From Flavobacterium sp. ACN2 (GTDB taxonomy: Bacteria; Bacteroidota; Bacteroidia; Flavobacteriales; Flavobacteriaceae), in the NCBI RefSeq assembly GCF_002303885.1, contig NZ_MRCM01000007.1, positions 124,001 through 188,000 of the forward strand: a stretch of 64,000 bases of DNA, written 5' to 3'. A model generated the notes under the pieces. That model saw only the letters and a program-made list of their open reading frames with translations, was not told where the DNA came from and searched no databases. The position numbers were made by a program, and so were the translations under genes. Below, piece after piece: positions 1 through 8,035 of the stretch. The number at the start of each line of letters is the position of its first letter. The stretch's first letter is position 1.

Positions 1-1128
1 ATCGATAATGACGGAGAATATAAAATTTTTGTTCCAGCTTGGCAAAAGGATAGAGTTGGAGTTTCATGGTCGGCAACAGATATAGGAAAAGGTGAAATTC
101 AAGATTTGATTGCAAACTGGTATGTGGCTAAAGAAGGAGATACTGATGTAGAAATTAATGCTGCATTGAAAGCGGGTAAAAATATATTTTTCACTCCGGG
201 ACATTATGCTTTGAATGCTCCGATTCAGGTAAACAGAAAAGGCGCGATACTTCTAGGAGCTGGTATTGCTTCTGTAACGCTAGAGCCAACAGAAAAAAAT
301 AGTTGGGGATGTATTTATGCTGATGATAAAGACGGAATCATCATTGCTGGACTTTTAATGGATTCATCGAATAGTACGACGTATCAAGTTAGAATTGGTA
401 ATGAAGGAGCAAATGCAGGCCATAGTGCAGATCCTATTTTGCTTAGCGATATTACTTGCCGAGTGGGCGGGGTTCAGTCAAAAAATGTTCAGATTCAGGC
501 TTCTATGCAGTTAAATAGTAACAATGTTGTAGGAGATCATTTCTGGTTGTGGCGTGCCGATCATGGTTCGCAGAAAGGTGGTGACGCACGTTGGAAAAGA
601 GACAGATGTAAAAACGGACTTATTGTAGCGGGTAATGATGTAACGCTTTATGCCTTGTTTGTGGAGCATTATCAGGAATATGAAGTATTATGGTTAGGAG
701 AACGTGGTCGAACTTTCTTCTTTCAAAACGAACCACCATACGATGCGCCAAATCAGGAAAGCTGGAGCAGTCAGGGAGGTAGAGTTGATGGTTATGCTGC
801 ATTTAAAGTTACGAATACAGTAAAAGAACATCAAAGTATCGGAATGGGATCTTATGCTGTTTTTACTGGAACAGATGGGAATGTAAATAAGAAAAATGGT
901 TTTGAAGTACCTAATAGTCCAAATGTGAAATTGGAGAAAATGTGTATTACTCGTTTTGCAGGTTCAGGAAATATTCAGAATGTTATTAACGGTACTGGCG
1001 GAAGCACGGCGACTGGTGTAAAACGTGTGGCATCATATAATAATGGAGAAGGCGTACAACCTTTTGATGAAGAATTTACTTTGCCTAATAAGGGATCTTA
1101 TCCTTCTTATATAAGTATGGAAAAATAG
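1..1128 (+). CDS. Secreted right-handed beta-helix protein, C-terminal part (5' end outside window)
   Basis: The frame is open from the first base of the window, so the start lies upstream and this is a fragment of at least 375 residues. The visible part begins with a linker ending near IANWYVAKEGD. It continues as a pectate-lyase-superfamily-like fold with alternating short strands (for example ILLGAGIASVTLEP and IIAGLLMDSS). Motifs such as HFWLWRADHG, VEHYQEYEVLWLG and FFQNEPPYD resemble a group of bacterial proteins often labelled coagulation factor 5/8 type or GH55-like. These are probably carbohydrate-active, but I know of no settled reaction. The catalytic residue cannot be assigned from sequence alone. 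The next feature downstream is a repeat-rich gap and tRNA-Pro. Family recognition is from memory of motif patterns and the enzymatic role is inference. Confidence 0.75.
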   Translation: MDNDGEYKIFVPAWQKDRVGVSWSATDIGKGEIQDLIANWYVAKEGDTDVEINAALKAGKNIFFTPGHYALNAPIQVNRKGAILLGAGIASVTLEPTEKNSWGCIYADDKDGIIIAGLLMDSSNSTTYQVRIGNEGANAGHSADPILLSDITCRVGGVQSKNVQIQASMQLNSNNVVGDHFWLWRADHGSQKGGDARWKRDRCKNGLIVAGNDVTLYALFVEHYQEYEVLWLGERGRTFFFQNEPPYDAPNQESWSSQGGRVDGYAAFKVTNTVKEHQSIGMGSYAVFTGTDGNVNKKNGFEVPNSPNVKLEKMCITRFAGSGNIQNVINGTGGSTATGVKRVASYNNGEGVQPFDEEFTLPNKGSYPSYISMEK

Positions 1129-1145
1129 TAAGAACGATTTTTTTG

Positions 1146-1250
1146 CCACGAATTCACGAATTATTTTTTCAAATCTTCGCGATTATTTATTCGAATTAAT
1201 TCGAATAATATTAGATAAAGTATTTAAAAAGAAAATTCGTGAATTCGTGG
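1146..1250. repeat. Inverted copies of the CCACGAATTCACGAATT dispersed repeat
   Basis: CCACGAATTCACGAATT at 1146-1162 recurs as its exact reverse complement at 1234-1250, with an AT-rich spacer containing a second small palindrome (TTCGAATTAATTCGAA). The same word appears after the gene ending at 7905 (7914-7930), and a slightly changed form lies before the CDF gene (62990-63006). It is a non-coding dispersed repeat of this genome. Confidence 0.8.
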
Positions 1251-1328
1251 CGAATACTATTTGTTTCGTTTCTAGTATGTTTAGGAATAGCTAACAAAGG
1301 CGCAAAGTTTTTTATTTGAGTTTAAAGC

Positions 1329-1363
1329 AAAAAAAAAGTCTTTTCAAAATTGAAAAGACTTTT
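1329..1363 (-). terminator. Terminator-like hairpin of the decayed tRNA-Pro copy
   Basis: Read on the minus strand, AAAAGTCTTTTCA and its complement form a hairpin followed by nine T residues. It is a near copy of the hairpin at 1466-1502 below the intact tRNA-Pro. This shows that the tRNA and its terminator were duplicated together. Confidence 0.7.
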
Positions 1364-1437
1364 GTCGGGGTGGCAGTCCCGAAAGCTTTCGGGAGAACCT
1401 GCGGCCTTCCCGATTTTCAATCGGGACGCGATAACCG
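1364..1437 (-). pseudogene. Rearranged tRNA-Pro remnant
   Basis: Segments GTCGGGGTGGCAG, GAACCTGCGGCC and CGCGATAACCG match the intact tRNA-Pro at 1504-1578 in the same order. Between them the T-loop segment is replaced by the palindrome CCCGAAAGCTTTCGGG (1378-1393). The anticodon arm is replaced by a stem-loop with CCCGATT pairing to AATCGGG (1409-1425). The 5' acceptor strand and part of the D arm are missing after 1437. It cannot be a working tRNA because it has no anticodon and no acceptor stem. It may be a fossil duplicate into which small palindromic elements inserted. Confidence 0.75.
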
Positions 1438-1465
1438 TTCGATTATATAGGTTTTAGTTTATTGC

Positions 1466-1502
1466 AAAAAAAAAGTCTTTTCAAATAAATGAAAAGACTT
1501 TT
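1466..1502 (-). terminator. Intrinsic terminator of tRNA-Pro
   Basis: On the minus strand, directly after the tRNA 3' end, AAAAGTCTTTTCA pairs with TGAAAAGACTTTT and is followed by a run of nine T residues. It is a standard factor-independent terminator. Confidence 0.8.
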
Positions 1503-1503
1503 G

Positions 1504-1578
1504 TCGGGGTGGCAGGATTCGAACCTGCGGCCTCCTGCTCCCAAAGCAGGCGCGATAACCGGGCTACGCTACACCCCG
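1504..1578 (-). tRNA. tRNA-Pro (anticodon TGG)
   Basis: The minus strand reads CGGGGTGTAGCGTAGCCCGG at the 5' end and closes a seven-base acceptor stem with CACCCCG plus discriminator A. The anticodon arm is CCTGC-TTTGGGA-GCAGG, giving anticodon TGG. The T arm is CGCAGG-TTCGAAT-CCTGC with the standard loop. The length is 75 nt and CCA is not encoded, as is usual in this phylum. Confidence 0.95.
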
Positions 1579-1614
1579 AAGATGTAATTTTGTTGTAGTG
1601 CCCGAAAGCGGTTG

Positions 1615-1622
1615 CAAAGATA
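1615..1622 (-). promoter_or_regulatory. -7 element of the tRNA-Pro promoter
   Basis: The minus strand reads TATCTTTG, fitting the Bacteroidota TANNTTTG -7 consensus, about 36 nt upstream of the tRNA 5' end. The tRNA-Met promoter region has the same word in the same context (ATATCTTTGCA), which supports the call. No clear -33 TTG box is seen. Confidence 0.6.
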
Positions 1623-1725
1623 TAAATAAATTTGATTTGTAAAAGGAAAAAATGAAAATAAATAAAACTTATTTCTACATAGCTATTTCAGATTTATTTT
1701 AGACGTTATTTTTTATAATAAAGTT

Positions 1726-1733
1726 TACATTTG
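1726..1733 (+). promoter_or_regulatory. -7 element of the trxB promoter
   Basis: TACATTTG matches TANNTTTG and lies about 22 nt before the ATG at 1755. Transcription would begin near 1739, so an in-frame TTG at 1731 cannot be the start codon. Confidence 0.6.
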
Positions 1734-1754
1734 CAACTCAAAAATACTATTACT

Positions 1755-2702
1755 ATGTCAAATACAATCGAAAAAATTAAATGCCTTATTATAGGTTCTG
1801 GTCCTGCAGGTTATACTGCGGCTATTTATGCGGCTAGAGCTAACATGAATCCAGTATTATATCAAGGAATGCAGCCTGGTGGTCAATTGACAACTACTAA
1901 TGAGGTTGAAAACTTTCCTGGTTATGTTGATGGAGTAACAGGACCTGAAATGATGATTCAGTTACAAGATCAAGCAAAACGTTTTGGTGCAGACATTCGT
2001 GACGGATGGGCAACAAAAGTTGATTTTTCTGGAGATATTCATAAAGTTTGGATTAACGATACAATCGAATTGCACTGTGAAACTGTAATTATTTCTACAG
2101 GTGCTTCGGCTAAATATTTAGGATTGCCATCAGAACAGCACTATTTAAATATGGGAGGTGGAGTTTCTGCTTGTGCAGTTTGTGACGGATTCTTCTACAG
2201 AAACCAAGATGTTGTTATTGTTGGAGCAGGAGATTCTGCTTGCGAAGAAGCACATTACTTATCTAAACTTTGTAAAAAAGTAACGATGTTGGTTAGAAGC
2301 GAAAAATTTAGAGCTTCTAAAATCATGGAAGAGCGTGTTCGTAAAACTGAAAATATTGAGATTTTAATGAATCATGATACAGTTGAAGTTTTAGGAGACA
2401 ACAATGTTGTTCATGCTATTAAAGCTTTAAACAAAACAACTGGCGAAACAATCGAAATTCCTGCAACTGGTTTCTTTGTGGCAATTGGTCACAAACCTAA
2501 TACAGATATTTTTAAAGATTATATCACTCTTGACGAAACTGGTTATATCGTAAATACACCAGGAACATCTAAAACAAATGTAGATGGTGTTTTCGTAGCT
2601 GGTGATGCTGCAGATAATGTATACCGTCAGGCAATTACGGCTGCGGGTACAGGTTGTATGGCGGCTTTGGATGCTGAAAGATATTTGGCTTCAAAGGAGT
2701 AA
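1755..2702 (+). CDS. trxB: Thioredoxin-disulfide reductase
   Basis: Low-molecular-weight thioredoxin reductase that uses NADPH and FAD to reduce thioredoxin in the cytoplasm. The protein has 315 residues, normal for the family. The FAD-binding GSGPAG loop is at residues 14-19. The redox pair is C140-A-V-C143 within SACAVCDG. A second Rossmann motif, VGAGDSACEEA, follows for NADPH, and the C-terminal FAD motif FVAGDAAD is present. ATG 1755 gives the usual N-terminus MSNTIEKIKCLIIGSG. A longer reading from TTG 1731 overlaps the promoter and is rejected. It is monocistronic, with its own promoter and terminator. Confidence 0.97.
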   Translation: MSNTIEKIKCLIIGSGPAGYTAAIYAARANMNPVLYQGMQPGGQLTTTNEVENFPGYVDGVTGPEMMIQLQDQAKRFGADIRDGWATKVDFSGDIHKVWINDTIELHCETVIISTGASAKYLGLPSEQHYLNMGGGVSACAVCDGFFYRNQDVVIVGAGDSACEEAHYLSKLCKKVTMLVRSEKFRASKIMEERVRKTENIEILMNHDTVEVLGDNNVVHAIKALNKTTGETIEIPATGFFVAIGHKPNTDIFKDYITLDETGYIVNTPGTSKTNVDGVFVAGDAADNVYRQAITAAGTGCMAALDAERYLASKE

Positions 2703-2761
2703 GTTAAAAAGTTTCAAGTTTCAGGTTTCAAGTTGTTGGAACTTTGAAATCTTTGTAATAA

Positions 2762-2803
2762 AAAATCCCAGTCTAAAATTTTTAGACTGGGATTTTTCTT
2801 TTT
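2762..2803. terminator. Bidirectional terminator between trxB and the DUF2807 operon
   Basis: AAATCCCAGTCTAAAA pairs with TTTTAGACTGGGATTT and is followed by a T-rich run. Genes converge here, so it probably serves both strands. Confidence 0.85.
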
Positions 2804-2833
2804 CGGTATATTGATTTTTAAACTTTAAAAAGT

Positions 2834-3694
2834 TTACAATGTCGTTGTTTTTGCTTTTGTTGCGCCTGGCTTTTTAATTAGTTTTGCTTCTTCGCTAAAG
2901 CGTGTAAGGTCTATTTTTGGATCGCCATATAATGAAATTTCAGACTTGTCTCCAGCTGCTATTGCAATGGTGGTATCTGCTAAAATAGTAGCAACGGCAG
3001 AACCTTCAGCGGTAACATTTGCATCTTTCAAAGTAAATTTTGTTCCTGTAAAAACAGAATTATTGTCTAATCTAATAGTTGCTTTTTCGGCAATGCCTTC
3101 AATTGCAGCAGTTGCTTTTTGATACAAATCACATTTGAATTTTACAGCAGAAACCAATGTTTTAACCACGGCATTTTTACTCAATTGTAAATTTCCGTCT
3201 TCGGCTTTCAAGTTTAATTCTGTTCTAGATTTATCATCGGCAATTAAAGTAAATCTCTTTGCATTTACATTCAGATACAATTTAGAATAATCAACGCAAT
3301 TCATCGTAATATCATCTAATTGCAATTCCTGAATAGCATAAACAATAGCTTCATTTTTAGTGATTACTTTATTTAATGATTTAGTATAAGTAACCTTAAC
3401 AGATAATTTCTTGAATATAGAAGATTCTTTATTGGTATATAATCGAAGTGTTTTTTCTCTTAAATCCATTCCAATGATATCGTGAAGATTGTCATCGGCT
3501 TCAATTTTAATTTCGTTTTTTTCTCCTTGTTCCAAATAAACTTCAATATTATCATCGACTTCAAGGGCATCAAAACTTCCAACTTCTTTTATTGAGGTTG
3601 TCACAATTTTAGAACCTTTAATTTTTTCTCTTTTTTGAGCGAAAGTAAGAGTCGTAACACATAATAATAGGAGCAGGGCTGTACTTTTTTTCAT
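2834..3694 (-). CDS. Secreted head-GIN/DUF2807 protein
   Basis: The 286-residue exported protein starts with a signal peptide, MKKSTALLLLLCVTTLTFAQ. The start is set at 3694 because an upstream in-frame start would bury this signal. The rest is almost all beta strand with repeated short turns, and contains FDALEVDDNIEVYLEQGE and EADDNLHD. This is the pattern of the DUF2807 (putative auto-transporter adhesin, head GIN) beta-helix. The molecular role of this family is not established. It is the last gene of a four-gene minus-strand run with the related protein 3778-4512, the PspC protein and the PadR regulator, separated from its neighbour by 83 nt. Confidence 0.85.
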   Translation of the reverse strand: MKKSTALLLLLCVTTLTFAQKREKIKGSKIVTTSIKEVGSFDALEVDDNIEVYLEQGEKNEIKIEADDNLHDIIGMDLREKTLRLYTNKESSIFKKLSVKVTYTKSLNKVITKNEAIVYAIQELQLDDITMNCVDYSKLYLNVNAKRFTLIADDKSRTELNLKAEDGNLQLSKNAVVKTLVSAVKFKCDLYQKATAAIEGIAEKATIRLDNNSVFTGTKFTLKDANVTAEGSAVATILADTTIAIAAGDKSEISLYGDPKIDLTRFSEEAKLIKKPGATKAKTTTL

Positions 3695-3777
3695 TAATTC
3701 TAGATTTGATTTTGACAAATATAAAAAAATCATCCACTTTTGATGAATGATTTCGTTTATATTTAACAGTTGCGTTT

Positions 3778-4512
3778 TTAGCTTTTATTTACGCTTCCTC
3801 CAGATGTTGCCGATTTTTCAATTGTTTTTGGAGTACCGCCATAGTTAATATTTCCTCCGCTAGAAGCGTCTGCTTTTAAGCTTAAGATTGGTCGTACAGA
3901 AACTGTTCCTCCGCTTGAAGCATCTGCCTGAACATCATTGGCCATTAATTTTTCGGCATCAATACTTCCTCCGCTAGAAACAGAAGTAGTAAGACTTAAT
4001 GCTTTACCTTCAATATCTATAGATCCGCCACTTCCAGCATCTATTGCGATTCTGTCAGATTCAATTTTAACATCCATCGAAGCTGCACTAGAGGCTTCTA
4101 AAGTAATGTCTTCACCTTGAATAAGTCCATTGGTTTCGACAGTTGAAGCGCTTGAAGCTTCTATTTTATGAATAGCAGGCATTTTTACCGTTACCGTTTT
4201 TGATGTAATATTGCGGAAAGAGCTGTATTTGCATTCTATAATAAGTGTTCCGTTTTCTACTTTAGTAACGATTTCTTTTTGAAGATTGTCATCAGCTTCA
4301 ACGGTAATTTCTGTAACATCAGACTGTACAATAACCAAATCGATAGCATTGCTTACCGAGATGTTTTTAAACTCTCCTTGAACGGTTCTTTTTTCTGTTG
4401 TAACATTGCCGCTTCCTTCAATTGCATTCATGTTAAAATTACATGAAGCAAACAATAAAGCAGTAATAGTTATGATTATAAATTTCGTAATATGAATGAT
4501 TATTTTTATCAT
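3778..4512 (-). CDS. DUF2807 lipoprotein
   Basis: 244 residues with a lipoprotein signal ending in LLFASC (lipidated Cys24). Mature sequence begins NFNMNAIEGSGN, followed by FKNISVSNAIDLVIVQ and EADDNLQKE, characteristic of head-GIN/DUF2807 proteins. The second half is a regular array of Ser/Gly-rich turns (SSGGSI, SSGGTV, SSGGNI, TSGGSV) about 20 residues apart, as expected for one rung per repeat of a beta-helix. It lies 3 nt downstream of the PspC gene, so the two are almost certainly cotranscribed. It is probably anchored in the envelope; its function is unknown. Confidence 0.85.
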   Translation of the reverse strand: MIKIIIHITKFIIITITALLFASCNFNMNAIEGSGNVTTEKRTVQGEFKNISVSNAIDLVIVQSDVTEITVEADDNLQKEIVTKVENGTLIIECKYSSFRNITSKTVTVKMPAIHKIEASSASTVETNGLIQGEDITLEASSAASMDVKIESDRIAIDAGSGGSIDIEGKALSLTTSVSSGGSIDAEKLMANDVQADASSGGTVSVRPILSLKADASSGGNINYGGTPKTIEKSATSGGSVNKS

Positions 4513-4515
4513 GGT

Positions 4516-6279
4516 TTAGTTAATTTTGATTATTACTCCGTTTTTATCAGTGGTTAGTCTTCCTTTAGTTTTCTTTCCGTTTATAACTTCTTTTCCGTTA
4601 ATTTTAACCGAAACTTCTCTTACCGTATCATTGGCTTCAATTTGAGCATCATTAATGGCATTATTAACTTCTTCGTTTATATTCTCGTAGTCAGTTTCAT
4701 CGTTGTCACTATCTTCATCAGCAGGACAGTTTAAACATTTTACTTTAGACCCGATAACTTTGTAATTGTAATCTCCGTTGTAATTTAATTCAAAGAAATT
4801 GTCATCTGAATTATAGTAATCTCTTACAGAAGAATCTGGTTTAACTAATTGGCCTTCTGGTAAGTAAAGATAGATGTCAACTTCTTGGCCTCTAAATTTG
4901 TTTTTTACATCTGTCAGAAAATAGTTATCCAAAATTAAATGATTTCCGTTAACTTGAAACTTATAATCGATTTTTTCTGCTCTTTTTTTAGCATTTGTAA
5001 AAGAGTTTCCTCTTGCACTTTTTTCAATCTGCATAAATGGAGTCGATTCGTCTGTGCGTAATACGTGTATACGTACATCATTAGAATAAATCAGTTCTTT
5101 GTTTGCAGAATCTTGTACAAACTCAAATTCTCTATAGTGGTTCAAGCTTTTTGTGTAATAATCATTGTACTTGAACTTAATGTATAAAGTATCGGTAGGT
5201 TTGATTGCCAGAACTTTTTTCTCTACTACTTTATTATCGTATGAAATTTCAGTTGCCTGTTTGATTCCGATACTAGTAAGAATTGCGATAGAAATAATCC
5301 AAAGAGCTAAAAGAGTGTATTTTGTTATGTTTCCGATTGATTTTAAATTTGGAGATAACAGTTTAAATCCTAAAAGAGTTAAGAAGAAAAACGGTATTCC
5401 AACAGCAAAGAACATTAACAATCCGAACGACCAAAGCGGGTATTCTGTAAAGTTTCCAGCTTCAACAAAATTCTGCCAAGGGAAATCAATAAAAATATTA
5501 GTTCCTAAAGTAAATACGCCAATCAATAACATGATTAAGGTAGAAATCCCTGAGATAATTAAAATTACGCCTAAAAATTTAGCAAAGATTTTAAAAACCG
5601 TCATGACAAAGTCTCCAAATGAACTACTTATTCTCCCAGCTCCCGACTTTACTTGGTTTCCCATTTTGTCATAATCTGCATTTTTGAATTTCTCAGAAAG
5701 CGAGTCAATTTCTTCTCTAACTTTTTTTTCGATGTTAGAAATGGTTACTGGTTCTCCTGTCATTTCCAATTTTTCAGAAGTTGTAATAGCTTCAGGAGTT
5801 ACAATCCAAAGAACGAAGTAAGCTAAGATTCCTGTTCCAAAACCTGCAAAAACAAAGATTAAGAATATGATTTTAATCCAAACCGCGTCAATTCCGAAAT
5901 AATGTCCTAAACCTGTCGCTACACCGCCAATCATACCATTTTCTTTGTCACGATATAATTTTTTGTGTTTTCTTGCGCTGTAGTTATTGAAAGATTGATT
6001 TGCATTTTCTTCGTCTTCAATTCTATAATCTTCTGGTTGACCCATTACAGCAATCACTTCGTCAACATCTTTCAGTCCAACAACATGTTTTTCGCTTTTT
6101 TGTTTTTCTGTCAACAATTCAGAAACACGCATTTCGATATCTTTAATAATTTCATCTTGTCCAGATGAGTTGTTAAGTGATCGTTTTATAGCGTCAAAGT
6201 AGCGTGTCAATTTTAAGTATGCATCTTCATCGATGTGAAAAAACATCCCGCCTAAGTTAATATTTACTGTTTTGTTCAT
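4516..6279 (-). CDS. PspC-domain membrane protein
   Basis: 587 residues. Residues 1-95 are soluble and helical. Residues 107-164 are a PspC domain (KKLYRDKENGMIGGVATGLG, then a hydrophobic hairpin). Further membrane segments lie around residues 230-340. The last 220 residues form a polar, probably periplasmic, domain with strands like those of the DUF2807 proteins next to it. PspC proteins in enterics take part in the phage-shock envelope-stress response; the Bacteroidota version with this extra domain has not been given a firm role. The gene follows padR after 3 nt and precedes the DUF2807 lipoprotein by 3 nt, so PadR probably controls the unit. Confidence 0.88.
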   Translation of the reverse strand: MNKTVNINLGGMFFHIDEDAYLKLTRYFDAIKRSLNNSSGQDEIIKDIEMRVSELLTEKQKSEKHVVGLKDVDEVIAVMGQPEDYRIEDEENANQSFNNYSARKHKKLYRDKENGMIGGVATGLGHYFGIDAVWIKIIFLIFVFAGFGTGILAYFVLWIVTPEAITTSEKLEMTGEPVTISNIEKKVREEIDSLSEKFKNADYDKMGNQVKSGAGRISSSFGDFVMTVFKIFAKFLGVILIISGISTLIMLLIGVFTLGTNIFIDFPWQNFVEAGNFTEYPLWSFGLLMFFAVGIPFFFLTLLGFKLLSPNLKSIGNITKYTLLALWIISIAILTSIGIKQATEISYDNKVVEKKVLAIKPTDTLYIKFKYNDYYTKSLNHYREFEFVQDSANKELIYSNDVRIHVLRTDESTPFMQIEKSARGNSFTNAKKRAEKIDYKFQVNGNHLILDNYFLTDVKNKFRGQEVDIYLYLPEGQLVKPDSSVRDYYNSDDNFFELNYNGDYNYKVIGSKVKCLNCPADEDSDNDETDYENINEEVNNAINDAQIEANDTVREVSVKINGKEVINGKKTKGRLTTDKNGVIIKIN

Positions 6280-6282
6280 GAC

Positions 6283-6615
6283 TTATTGATTTTGATTGGT
6301 GATTAGATTTACGGCGTCAGATAATTCTGTCCAGGTGCCGCTAAGTTCGTTTAAAAAAGTTTGTCCTATCTCGGTTAGCCCATAATATTTTCGTGGTGGC
6401 CCAGAGGTCGATTCTTCCCAGCGATAATTAAGTAAACCGTCATTTTTTAATCTAGTTAACAACGGGTAAACGGTTCCTTCTACAACTAGTAATTTTGCGT
6501 TTTTTAAAGTGTCTAATATTTCAGATGTATATGCGTCTTTTTCTTTTAGAACTGATAAGATGCAAAACTCAAGAACACCTTTGCGCATCTGTGCTTTTGT
6601 GTTTTCAATGTTCAT
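6283..6615 (-). CDS. PadR family transcriptional regulator
   Basis: 110-residue winged-helix protein. VLEFCILSVLKEKDAYTSEI, then VEGTVYPLLTRLKNDGL, then GPPRKYYGLTEIG are the PadR recognition helix and wing. PadR proteins are usually repressors with a short C-terminal dimerisation helix, present here. It is the first gene of the PspC/DUF2807 unit and probably represses its own operon. The upstream gap contains repeated TTGATTGA words that could be its operator. The ligand is unknown. Confidence 0.9.
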   Translation of the reverse strand: MNIENTKAQMRKGVLEFCILSVLKEKDAYTSEILDTLKNAKLLVVEGTVYPLLTRLKNDGLLNYRWEESTSGPPRKYYGLTEIGQTFLNELSGTWTELSDAVNLITNQNQ

Positions 6616-6633
6616 AATTTCATTTTGTTTTTT

Positions 6634-6712
6634 TTTGATTGAACAATTCGTTTTTTGATTGATGATAATTTGATTGATGATTGATTGCGAAACTTATTTG
6701 ATTTGATTGATG
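6634..6712. repeat. TTGATTGA direct repeats upstream of padR
   Basis: The word TTGATTGA or TTTGATTGATG occurs at about 6635, 6655, 6669, 6680 and 6703 in the gap between padR and the DUF4870 gene. No gene fits here. The repeats may be operator sites for PadR or only AT-rich simple sequence. Confidence 0.55.
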
Positions 6713-6741
6713 TTTCGACTATAACTTTTAATTTTTTAGTG

Positions 6742-7221
6742 TCACTTTATAAAAGGAATCGTAAGGGGATATTTGTATAATTCTCCGTTTGAAGCTTTTA
6801 TTGAAGCATAGATCACTAAAAAGAATTCAACGAATTTTAAAACTCCAAAAAGGACCACAGCGGTAATTCCAACACTTAAAAGTCCAATGTTTGCTTGAAA
6901 GTTAAAGTTTCTAATTACAAAATCGTCGTCATTAAAAACAGCTTCTAACGGAAGATTCTGCAAAAAAACAGTAACGAAAATCGGAATAGCAATAAGTGCT
7001 AAGATCAAACTGTAAAGCAAAATGCTTAACTGAAAATTTAAAGCTTGTTTTCCGTGATGATCTGCAAATTCAGATTTGTCTTTATAGTTTGTCCAAATGA
7101 TTAGCGGAAAAATATAGTTCCCAAACGGAATTATATATTGGCTTAAAGTACTCAAATGAGTAAATGATGCTGTATTCTTTTCTGATGTTTTTTCCATGAT
7201 GAGTGGTGTTGTTGTTTCCAT
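6742..7221 (-). CDS. DUF4870 domain-containing membrane protein
   Basis: 159 residues with three or four hydrophobic segments: LSQYIIPFGNYIFPLIIW, a long stretch near residue 75, and two near residues 110-145. The motif DHHGKQALNFQLS is typical of DUF4870 (Tic20-like small membrane proteins) of unknown function. ATG 7221 or the in-frame ATG 24 nt downstream could serve as start. A TATATTTG -7 element on the minus strand (7250-7257) fits transcription for either. It may be cotranscribed with padR, since the intervening gap of 126 nt has no terminator. Confidence 0.8.
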   Translation of the reverse strand: METTTPLIMEKTSEKNTASFTHLSTLSQYIIPFGNYIFPLIIWTNYKDKSEFADHHGKQALNFQLSILLYSLILALIAIPIFVTVFLQNLPLEAVFNDDDFVIRNFNFQANIGLLSVGITAVVLFGVLKFVEFFLVIYASIKASNGELYKYPLTIPFIK

Positions 7222-7452
7222 GATTAAAAGTATATAGTAATTTCTTATGCAAATATATGTCTAAAAGACAGTATCTTGTTTTACATAGTACCAAATATTA
7301 ACAAAAAATTAACAAATTTAAAATCCAGAAATAACCTTTAAAAGACTGAAAATCATTCCGAATCCTTGTCTTTATTGGGAATCTTTTGATATGCGAATAA
7401 TTTATTGTGCATGCATAGTTTTTTTGTATTTTTACAAGAAAAAACAAATCAT

Positions 7453-7905
7453 ATGGCACTTTCGGTCTCAAAACTTAACAAATTCGTCTTGTTCAAATTA
7501 CCTTCTGCATACTTTTGTGGTGTGCGTGTAAAAGCAATTGATAGTGATAGTTGCATTGTAAGTGTCAAGCATCGCTGGATCAATCAGAATCCGTTTAACT
7601 CCATGTATTTTGCTGTTCAAGCTATGGCGGCAGAGCTTACAACGGGAGCTTTAGTGATTTCTCAGATTCAGCAAAGTGGAAAAAAGATCTCGATGTTGGT
7701 AGCCAACAACAAGGGAAACTTCACAAAAAAAGCGACAGGAAGAATTACTTTTGTATGCAATGACGGACATTTAATTACAGAGGCAATAAAGAAAACCCTA
7801 GAAACTGGAGAAGGGCAGACGTTCTGGATGAAATCTATTGGAACTAACGAAGAAGGTGTTCAGGTTTCTGAAATGGATTTTGAATGGAGTATTCGAGTTA
7901 AATAG
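7453..7905 (+). CDS. DUF4442 hotdog-fold protein
   Basis: 150 residues with the hotdog-fold pattern of PaaI-like thioesterases (DUF4442). KHRWINQNPFNSMYFAVQAMAAELTTG carries the central helix, followed by sheet segments ending VSEMDFEWSIR. The family probably acts on acyl-CoA or acyl-ACP, but the substrate is not known. The start is set at ATG 7453, giving MALSVSKLNKFV; the longer in-frame reading from 7405 lacks conserved character. Confidence 0.8.
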   Translation: MALSVSKLNKFVLFKLPSAYFCGVRVKAIDSDSCIVSVKHRWINQNPFNSMYFAVQAMAAELTTGALVISQIQQSGKKISMLVANNKGNFTKKATGRITFVCNDGHLITEAIKKTLETGEGQTFWMKSIGTNEEGVQVSEMDFEWSIRVK

Positions 7906-7913
7906 TTTTTTTG

Positions 7914-7973
7914 CCACGAATTCACGAATTACAATTTAAGAACTTTGTCAAAGTTTTAAACTGTGACACAGTT
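7914..7973. repeat. Two dispersed repeats in tandem
   Basis: The word CCACGAATTCACGAATT (7914-7930, also at 1146 and 1234) is followed by AACTTTGTCAAAGTTTTAAA and CTGTGACACAG (7941-7971). The latter is a degraded form of the CTTTGTCAAAGTTT palindrome found intact at 63945-63973. The segment is not coding. Confidence 0.7.
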
Positions 7974-7985
7974 TTGCAACAGTAT

Positions 7986-8018
7986 AAAAAAAGGCCTCAA
8001 TTATTTGAGGCCTTTTTT
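7986..8018. terminator. Bidirectional terminator
   Basis: AAAAAAAGGCCTCAA pairs with TTGAGGCCTTTTTT. It sits between the converging DUF4442 gene (+) and the small Cys-pair gene (-) and can serve both. Confidence 0.88.
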
Positions 8019-8035
8019 GTTGAAATCAATTTCAA

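Noticed and set aside
1364..1437. A second functional tRNA-Pro
   Set aside because: No anticodon, no 5' acceptor strand and an altered T arm; only blocks of the gene remain.
1731..1754. Longer trxB reading from an upstream TTG
   Set aside because: The TTG overlaps the TANNTTTG promoter element; the ATG at 1755 gives the normal N-terminus.
5165..5674. 169-residue plus-strand reading frame
   Set aside because: It is antisense to the well-supported PspC gene and lacks family features.
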